64,000 nucleotides of DNA, taken from assembly GCF_022829515.1 (NCBI RefSeq), contig NZ_JAKSYL010000185.1, positions 2,501 to 66,500 of the forward strand, in the 5' to 3' direction. The DNA comes from Methylobacterium sp. J-048 (GTDB lineage: Bacteria > Pseudomonadota > Alphaproteobacteria > Rhizobiales > Beijerinckiaceae). A program made the translations under genes and the position numbers. The notes under the pieces are model-generated. The model did no database searches, was not told where the DNA came from, and saw nothing but the letters and a program-made list of their open reading frames with translations. Positions 58,386-64,000 of the stretch are shown here, one piece after another (positions within the stretch are counted from its first letter, which is position 1; the number at the start of each line of letters is the position of its first letter).

Positions 58386-59795
58386 TCACGCGGCCAGTTC
58401 GCGCCCGATCTCCTCCACCCGGCGCAGGTCGTCCACAAACGCCGCGTAGGCCTCCGCCTTGGCCTCGTCGGGCAGGCGCAGCAGGTAGGATGGGTGAACC
58501 GTGATGAAGCCCTGGAAGCGGTTGTCCAGCCGGTCGAACCGGAACGGGCCCCGCGCCCGGGTGATCGGGACCGCCTTGCCGGTGAGCGCCAGCACCGCGG
58601 TGGCGCCGAGGGCGACCACCAGCTTCGGGGCCACGAAGTCGAGTTCCCGGTCGAGCCACCAGCGGTAGTGGCTGACCTCCCCGGCCGTGGGCTTCTGGTG
58701 GATGCGGCGCTTGCCGCGCTCCTCGAACTTGAAATGCTTGACGGCGTTCGTGAGGTAACTCGCCCCGCGATCGACCCCGGCCTCCGCCATGGCCCGCGAG
58801 AGCAACTGGCCCGCCGGCCCGACGAAGGGCCGGCCCTGCCGGTCTTCCTGGTCGCCCGGCTGCTCGCCCACGAAGGCGATGGTGGCGCCGACCGGCCCCT
58901 CGCCGAGGACCGCCTGCGTGGCGCCCGGCACCAGCGGCTCGGTCCGCTTGATGATCGCGTTCAGCTCAGCGAGGGTCTTCGGATCCTGGTCGGCCATGGC
59001 GGCGACGGCGCGGGCGGGCTCGCGGCGTGTGGGCAAGGTCGGCTCCCTCTCGATCATGGCTTCGGTGCGCCCCGCCGCCGCCCGGACCAGGGCGGGGATC
59101 GCGGCGGTCTCGGGCATGTTGCGCCAGTACTTCTTGGGCATCTCCGCCCGCATGGCCTTGAGGTTGGTGCGGGCCGGGTTGAACGTGCTCTCGTAATAGG
59201 TCTGCCAGCCGGCCTCGAAGCCGTCGCCTTCGGGGAGCGCGGCCCGGTCTCCGGGCGGCCCGTAGGTCAGGGTGTCGGTATCCCAATGCGCCGAGCCGTC
59301 CGGGGTCAGGATCGACCAGCGCATGCCGCGAAAGCGCGCGACGAAGAACGGCGCGGCCGCCTCCAGGATGTGGTGGTCGGGCTCGAACCACGCCACGAAA
59401 TGCTCGCCGCCCGAATCCTCGGCGCGGCGGAAGCGCAGGAACGCGTGCATCTTGTGCAAGTCGCGCCCGATCGCCTTCGCCATCCGGTGCAGGCGGTGGA
59501 CCAGGGGATCGCTGCCGACCTCCATCAGGTGCCGCTCACCCCGGCAGACCCGCCAGATCAGGGCGTAGAGCAGGCCGTAGCGCTCGGGATCACGATGGGG
59601 AATCACCTGGGGGATCAGGCCGGCGACGGCTTTTGGCAGGGCGAGCGGCGCGCTCGGAGCCAGGACCGTCTCGGCGCCGAACAGGCCGGGCGAGTCGGTC
59701 ACCGACCACGTCACCGCCTCCGGGGGAACACCCTGTGCCACCAAGCGCCGCACCGCATCGCGAAACCCGGTAAGATCGGCGCCCGGGCGCAGCAT
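58386..59795 (-). CDS. UdgX-type uracil-DNA binding protein fused to DUF4130
   Basis: 469 residues from ATG 59795 (MLRPGADLTGFRDAV). The N-terminal DUF4130 half includes RLHRMAKAIGRDLHKMHAF and MRWSILTPDG. The C-terminal family-4-like UDG has GEQPGDQED, the R-loop KRRIHQKP with the His that in UdgX forms a covalent bond to uracil sites, and the HPSYLLR motif. The reading frame is open through a repeat to an ATG at 60011 that touches the radical SAM stop (TGATG), so the original start may have been there. Confidence 0.87.
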   Translation of the reverse strand: MLRPGADLTGFRDAVRRLVAQGVPPEAVTWSVTDSPGLFGAETVLAPSAPLALPKAVAGLIPQVIPHRDPERYGLLYALIWRVCRGERHLMEVGSDPLVHRLHRMAKAIGRDLHKMHAFLRFRRAEDSGGEHFVAWFEPDHHILEAAAPFFVARFRGMRWSILTPDGSAHWDTDTLTYGPPGDRAALPEGDGFEAGWQTYYESTFNPARTNLKAMRAEMPKKYWRNMPETAAIPALVRAAAGRTEAMIEREPTLPTRREPARAVAAMADQDPKTLAELNAIIKRTEPLVPGATQAVLGEGPVGATIAFVGEQPGDQEDRQGRPFVGPAGQLLSRAMAEAGVDRGASYLTNAVKHFKFEERGKRRIHQKPTAGEVSHYRWWLDRELDFVAPKLVVALGATAVLALTGKAVPITRARGPFRFDRLDNRFQGFITVHPSYLLRLPDEAKAEAYAAFVDDLRRVEEIGRELAA

Positions 59796-59819
59796 GACGC
59801 TCTGGGGCCGACGCGCATC

Positions 59820-59991
59820 CCCTCCCCCCTCTGCGGGGGAGGGTGGGCCTCGCGTCAGCGAGGGTCGGGAAAGGAGAGCCTGGCTTCCGGAGGTGGTGGA
59901 GCAGACCTGTGGGCCGGAGCTTTCTCCTGCACCGTCACTCCTCTCTCCCGATCCGCTTCGCGGGCCGCCCTCCCCCGCAGAGGGGGGAGGG
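59820..59991. repeat. 172-bp element with perfect 24-bp inverted ends
   Basis: The left arm 59820-59843 and right arm 59968-59991 are exact reverse complements (CCCTCCCCC core). Inside is a hairpin CCTCGCGTCAGCGAGG at 59848-59863. The first arm also matches 38608-38629 on the other side of the window. It sits between the radical SAM gene and the conserved start of udgX, with the minus-strand udgX frame left open through it. Confidence 0.8.
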
Positions 59992-60010
59992 AATGCACGG
60001 AGGCCGCTCA

Positions 60011-61222
60011 TCAGAACAAGCTCAGCTGCCGGGCCGGCTCGACCAGGCGTTCGCGCAGGTCGAGCCGGTCGGTGAGCCCCACCGGGCGATGGTCGGCGGC
60101 GATCAGGAACGGGCGGGCGCGCTTCAGCCCGGAGGTCAGCCGGGCGACGTCATCGAGGCGCAGGGTCGCGTGGCGGCGCGCCTTGACGATCTTGTCGACC
60201 GCCCTGGCCCCGAGGCCCGGCACCCGCAGCAGCCATTCCCGGTCGGCCTTGTTGACGTCGACGGGAAATTTCTCGCGGTGCTTGAGCGCCCAGGCGAGCT
60301 TCGGATCGATGTCGAGGGCGAGCATGCCGCCTTCGGAGGCGTCGGCGACCTCGTCGGGGGTGAATTCGTAGTACCGCAGCAGCCAGTCGGCCTGGTACAG
60401 CCGGTGCTCCCGCTGGAGGGGCGGCGGCTTCGGCGGCAGGATCGCCGACCCGTCCGGGATCGGGCTGAAGGCTGAGTAATAGACCCGCTTCAGGCCGACG
60501 CTGCCGTAGAGATGCGCGCTCTTGCGGATCAGCGCCTCGTCGGTGGTGGCGTCGGCGCCGACGATCACCTGGGTCGAGTGGCCGGCCGGGGAGAAGCGCC
60601 GCTTCTCGGCCTTCGCCTGGACGATGCGCTCGCCGATCTGCGCCATGGCGTTCTGGATCGCGGCGCCGTCCTTCTCGGGGGCGAGCCGCTCCAGGCTCGC
60701 CTCGGTGGGCAGCTCGACGTTGATCGAGAGCCGGTCGGCGTAGAGGCCGGCCTCCTCGATCAGCCAGGGGCTCGCCTCCGGGATCGACTTGAGATGGATG
60801 TAGCCAGCAAAGCCGTGATCGCGCCGGAGCGACTTCGCCACCCGGGTCAGCAGCTCCATCGTGTGGTCGGGCGACTTGATGATGCCCGACGACAGGAACA
60901 GGCCCTCGATGTAGTTGCGCCGGTAGAAGTTGAGGGTGAGGTTCACGACCTCCTCGACGGTGAACTTCGCGCGCCGGACGTTCGAGGATCGCCGGTTGAT
61001 GCAATAGGCGCAGTCGAACAGGCACCAGTTGGTCAGCAGGATCTTCAGCAGCGAGACGCAGCGCCCGTCCGGCGTGTAGGCGTGGCAGATGCCGGCCCCG
61101 GTGGTGGAGCCGAGCCCATCCTTCCCGGCCGCGCGCTTCGGCGCCGCCGAGGAGGCGCAGGAGGCGTCGTACTTGGCGGCATCCGCGAGGATGCGCACTT
61201 TCTTGGCCAGCGTCTCGTCCAT
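60011..61222 (-). CDS. Putative DNA modification/repair radical SAM protein
   Basis: A 403-residue radical SAM enzyme of the type that accompanies UdgX-DUF4130 genes. The [4Fe-4S] motif C-x3-C-x2-C is in TNWCLFDCAYCINRRSS. FLSSGIIKSPDHTMELL and GADATTDEALIRKS are conserved blocks. A helix-hairpin-helix (LLRVPGLGARAVDKIVKAR) near the C-terminus suggests DNA binding. ATG 61222 (MDETLAKKVRI) fits the family; the ORF to 61360 is longer. The substrate is unknown. Confidence 0.86.
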   Translation of the reverse strand: MDETLAKKVRILADAAKYDASCASSAAPKRAAGKDGLGSTTGAGICHAYTPDGRCVSLLKILLTNWCLFDCAYCINRRSSNVRRAKFTVEEVVNLTLNFYRRNYIEGLFLSSGIIKSPDHTMELLTRVAKSLRRDHGFAGYIHLKSIPEASPWLIEEAGLYADRLSINVELPTEASLERLAPEKDGAAIQNAMAQIGERIVQAKAEKRRFSPAGHSTQVIVGADATTDEALIRKSAHLYGSVGLKRVYYSAFSPIPDGSAILPPKPPPLQREHRLYQADWLLRYYEFTPDEVADASEGGMLALDIDPKLAWALKHREKFPVDVNKADREWLLRVPGLGARAVDKIVKARRHATLRLDDVARLTSGLKRARPFLIAADHRPVGLTDRLDLRERLVEPARQLSLF

Positions 61223-61342
61223 CGAACAGACAATGAACGAGAGGCCCGAAGAGGCAAGGCCGACCCGCGCCCGGCCCCCGTCCGCGATGCCGCACCCCGG
61301 CGTAAACTGCATTTCGAGCACGATTCCGTTGAGGAGGCACCC

Positions 61343-61597
61343 ATGCAAGACACGTCGCAATCAACGGATCGCCCTGATCCCGGCTACACGCCGGACGACT
61401 GGAATGCAGTCTGCGACAATCCCGTGATGACCGACGCCGAACTGGCAGAGTTGCAGCCGGCAAGCGCGGTGCCCGAGGTCTTCCGACTGCTACCGAAGCG
61501 TGGCCAGCTGAGAGCTGAAACGGCCCAAGGCGCGGGCCTGACGGATCAATCCGGCTCGTCCGGGTCGGCATCGACCACCCGGCGCGCGAGGTCATAG
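61343..61597 (+). pseudogene. Truncated BrnA-like antitoxin remnant
   Basis: The ORF of 84 residues begins MQDTSQSTDRPDPGYTPDDW. Residues 16-55 (WNAVCDNPVMTDAELAELQP to LPKRGQ) match the N-terminal toxin-contacting part of BrnA antitoxins (consensus W-x-x-V-x-DNPEWT...ARPA...RGRP). The ribbon-helix-helix half that should follow is replaced by Gly/Ser-rich residues read antisense to recX, so the gene is probably truncated. No BrnT toxin is adjacent. Confidence 0.45.
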
Positions 61598-62142
61598 GAA
61601 AAACCGGCCCGGGCCAGGGCGCCAAGGTCGCGGTCACGATGGAGCGCCCGCGTGTCGGGCCGGCGATGCGTGCCGAGACGCCGCCGCTTGGCGTAGGCCA
61701 GCGCCGCCTGCAGCTCGATATCGGCGGCCTCCGCGTCGGGAACCGCCTCGCGCTCGGCCCGCATGGCCGCCTCGACCACGTCGCGGGGCACGCCCTTGGC
61801 CGCGAGCTTCGCCGCCGCGCCCCGGCTGGACGTGCCGCGCCGGCGCAAGGTTGCGAGGCGGGCGTCGGCGAAGCGCACGTCGTCCACCAGACCGGCCGAG
61901 ACCGCCCGCGCCACGGTGGCGTCGATCATCTCGGCGAAGGGGGCCGGATCCTCCCCGCGCAGCCGAGCCCGCTTGTCGACCCGCCGCGCCAGGGTCCGGC
62001 GCAGCATCTCGGTCGAGGCGCTGTAGCGTTCGAGGTAGTAGAGCGCGACCCGCTGCAGCCAGGGGGCGCTGACCGGGCCGGGCGGCCGACGCTCCGCATT
62101 GCGGGTTCCTGGCCCGGATTCTGCAACGTTTGGTGGTTTCAC
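61546..62142 (-). CDS. recX: Regulatory protein RecX
   Basis: Modulator of RecA filaments, 198 residues. The tandem three-helix repeats include WLQRVALYYLERYSASTEML, LRRTLARRV, GLVDDVRFADARLATLRRRG and RGAAAKLAAKGVPRDVVEAAM. The N-terminal 25 residues are Pro-rich and not conserved. recA is not adjacent. Its 3' end overlaps the antitoxin remnant on the other strand. Confidence 0.87.
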   Translation of the reverse strand: MKPPNVAESGPGTRNAERRPPGPVSAPWLQRVALYYLERYSASTEMLRRTLARRVDKRARLRGEDPAPFAEMIDATVARAVSAGLVDDVRFADARLATLRRRGTSSRGAAAKLAAKGVPRDVVEAAMRAEREAVPDAEAADIELQAALAYAKRRRLGTHRRPDTRALHRDRDLGALARAGFSYDLARRVVDADPDEPD

Positions 62143-62297
62143 CGGTTCTTCACGATCTCGACAGGTTTGCGTTCCATGACGTGGGGATGGAACGCGCGCA
62201 ACGCGACAGGCTCGGCCATGGTCCGGAGCAAAGTCCTTCGCCCGATCTCACCCACGGCCCGGGGCGGCGACGCCTGCACGCCGCGGCGACGATCCTG

Positions 62298-63725
62298 ATG
62301 CGCCGCGAGTGGCTCCTCGTTCTGGTAGCCCTCGGGCTGGCCGCGGTCGCGGCCGGCATCGTCTATCTGTCGCGCCCGACCACCCTCACGGTGGCGGTCG
62401 GCCCTCAGGACGGGGCCGAGGCCGCCCTGATCGAGGCCTATGCCAACGCCCTCGACCGAAGCCGTGAGGATGTCCGCCTCAAGGTCGTCCGATACGGCGA
62501 CGTGCGCGACAGCGCCCTGGCGCTCCAGCGCAACCGGGCCGACCTCGCGGTGGTGCGGCCGGACGTGTTCCTGCCCGAGAATGGCCTGACCCTGGCGATC
62601 CTGCACGACGAGGCCCTGGTGATCGCGGCGCCCGAGGGGTCCGACATCGACGATGTTCCGGCCCTCGCCCGCAAGCGCCTCGGCATCGTCGTGCGCCACG
62701 GCGCCGACCTGCCGTTCCTGACCAACCTGCTGTCCTTCTACGATCTTCTGCCCGATAGCCCGACGACCGATGCGCAGGATGCCGCTCCCGCGGCCGAGTC
62801 GGAGATCGCGACCGGCCACGTCCAAGTGGTGCCGCTGAAGATCGGCGAGGTCACGGCGGCGCTTGCGGACAAGCGCGTCGACGCGGTGGCGGTGATCGCG
62901 AGCCCCGCTTCGAAGACCACGGGGGCCGTGGTGCGCGCCATCGAGCTCGGCTCCCCCGACCGCAAGATCGGCTTCGTATCGATCCCCGACGGGGACGCGA
63001 TCCTGCAGCGCTTCCCCGAATTGCAGGCGGTCACGATCCCGGCCGGCACCTTCGGCGGCCGCCCGAAGCGCCCGGACGAGGATGTCCGCACCGTCGGCGC
63101 CTCCTATCGTCTGATGGCGCGGGGCTCGGTCAGCCGGGTCGCGATCGCCTCGGCGACGCAGCACCTGTTCGAGTGGCGCTCGCGGCTCGCCGCCGCGGCC
63201 CCGGCCGCCAAGCTGATGAAGGCGCCGGATTTCGACACCACGGTCGCGGCGACCTCGGCGCGGCTGCCGAACCACCCCGGCGCGGTGGACTATTTTGAGC
63301 GCGAGCAGCAGACCTTCCTCGATCGCTACGAGGATTACATCTACCTGCTCGCCTTCTTCGGCGGCACGATCGGCTCCGGCATCGCCTGGATCGGGCAGCG
63401 GCTGGCGCGCAAGCGCCGGGAGCGCATCGACATCGTGCTCGACCGCCTGCTCGACATCATGCGCGAGGTGCGCGCCGCCACCAGCACGGCCGAGCTCGAT
63501 GAAATCGCGATCGAGACCGACGGGCTCGTGGCCGACGTCGTCTGCTACGCCCGGGAGCGCAGCATCGACGCCCGGACGGTGAGCGCGCTGATCCTGGCGG
63601 TGGACGGCGTCCACGCGGCCATCGCCGATGCCAGACGGCGGGCGGAGGGTTCGGCGCCCGGCGGCTTGACCGCCCGATCGCGCACCGGCCGGCTGCTGGC
63701 CCTCAACCTGCCGGCCGCGGAGTGA
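62298..63725 (+). CDS. TAXI-type solute-binding protein with membrane anchors
   Basis: 475 residues. An N-terminal TM helix (LLVLVALGLAAVAAGIVYLS) anchors a periplasmic binding domain of the TRAP-associated TAXI family (TLTVAVGPQDGAEAALIEAYA, LQRNRADLAVVRPDV, GIVVRHGADLPF). A second TM follows at about residues 350-370 (YLLAFFGGTIGSGIAWIG), then a cytoplasmic tail of about 100 residues. ATG 62298 precedes the first TM. Two TMs and no TRAP permease gene nearby suggest a sensor-like use rather than transport; this is an inference. Confidence 0.78.
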   Translation: MRREWLLVLVALGLAAVAAGIVYLSRPTTLTVAVGPQDGAEAALIEAYANALDRSREDVRLKVVRYGDVRDSALALQRNRADLAVVRPDVFLPENGLTLAILHDEALVIAAPEGSDIDDVPALARKRLGIVVRHGADLPFLTNLLSFYDLLPDSPTTDAQDAAPAAESEIATGHVQVVPLKIGEVTAALADKRVDAVAVIASPASKTTGAVVRAIELGSPDRKIGFVSIPDGDAILQRFPELQAVTIPAGTFGGRPKRPDEDVRTVGASYRLMARGSVSRVAIASATQHLFEWRSRLAAAAPAAKLMKAPDFDTTVAATSARLPNHPGAVDYFEREQQTFLDRYEDYIYLLAFFGGTIGSGIAWIGQRLARKRRERIDIVLDRLLDIMREVRAATSTAELDEIAIETDGLVADVVCYARERSIDARTVSALILAVDGVHAAIADARRRAEGSAPGGLTARSRTGRLLALNLPAAE

Positions 63726-63896
63726 CGGTGTCCGTCCGCGCCGAAGCAGCGGACCGTCGAAGCGCGGCGCGTGCCCACCGGGACGGCGGCACAGGCACCC
63801 TCCGGGCGACGCGTGGGCGTCGGGGCAAGAGGAGCGGCTGTGCGTGGCGCATCACCGCACGGCTGGCGGCGTAGGCATATCATGCTAACGGGGGGC

Positions 63897-64000
63897 ATGT
63901 TCGATCCCGTCGCCGCCCTCGAAACGGTTCTCGAAAATCTCGACCGCGAAGCCCGCGAGCCGACTAAGCTGCGCGCCGCCCTCGTGCCCGAGCTGCGCCG
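63897..64000 (+). CDS. 5' end of a gene leaving the window
   Basis: An ATG at 63897, preceded by a G-rich ribosome site, opens a frame to the window edge: MFDPVAALETVLENLDREAR and LRAALVPELRR. The mixture of Leu, Glu and Arg looks like a real helical N-terminus. A [protein-PII] uridylyltransferase start is conceivable, but 34 residues do not settle it. Confidence 0.5.
   Translation, partial: MFDPVAALETVLENLDREAREPTKLRAALVPELR

Overview
The window looks like chromosomal DNA of a Methylobacterium/Methylorubrum-type alphaproteobacterium (Hyphomicrobiales). This rests on the very high GC content, the protein sequences themselves, and known Rhizobiales gene orders: rpmH-rnpA-yidC-engB, and murA-DUF2948-hisD-UPF0262-low-molecular-weight phosphatase. 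It also carries a 5-aminolevulinate synthase (the alphaproteobacterial haem route), IalB and DUF2948 families. I see no rRNA, tRNA, CRISPR array, complete insertion sequence or prophage.

Layout. 1-7.3 kb: endonuclease III, PurC, two tandem paralogous family-2 glycosyltransferases, a coupled pair of exported proteins (one IalB-like) and a small exported protein. 7.3-10.6 kb: YgjP-like metalloprotease, a minimal Flp pilin and prepilin peptidase locus, a stand-alone pilus-secretin N-terminal domain protein, and a RraA-like protein. 10.7-17.9 kb: phosphatase, PhyH oxygenase, then the ribosome/membrane-biogenesis block (engB, yidC, rnpA, rpmH), apt and an inositol-monophosphatase. 18-19.1 kb: an AT-rich patch with a two-gene unit of unknown role. 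19.2-27.1 kb: hemA, murA, a HigBA toxin-antitoxin pair with its own palindromic operator set into the conserved murA-hisD cluster, and the remainder of that cluster. 27.3-29.7 kb: two tandem secreted six-cysteine paralogs of low GC, and a LapG-like transglutaminase-type protease. 30.4-41.6 kb: M20 peptidase, a FIST sensor plus hybrid kinase pair resembling NosP/NahK, MFS transporters, SDR, a SWIB protein and two PRC-barrel proteins. 41.8-53.4 kb: ABC exporter, glutaminase, MFS, Uma2, PfkB kinase, chemoreceptor, quinone oxidoreductase, PAS hybrid kinase, GrpB-like protein. 53.4-64 kb: DNA polymerase I, a MNT/HEPN pair, a second HigBA-like pair with a palindromic operator, a UdgX-radical-SAM DNA repair module interrupted by a repeat element, a truncated BrnA-like antitoxin, recX, a TAXI-type solute-binding membrane protein, and the start of a further gene.

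The most unusual signals are the following. The tandem secreted proteins look like degenerate zinc proteases (HEYGL/REYGL in place of HExxH), with a fragment of the flanking gene left between them. A palindromic repeat supplies both the C-terminus of a DUF1203 protein and part of the stop codon of the gene on the other strand. A 172-bp repeat with perfect 24-bp inverted ends sits, reading frame open, in the 5' region of the UdgX gene. Toxin-antitoxin loci and remnants are concentrated around the repair module at 56-62 kb. All functional statements come from reading the sequence; no database search was run.
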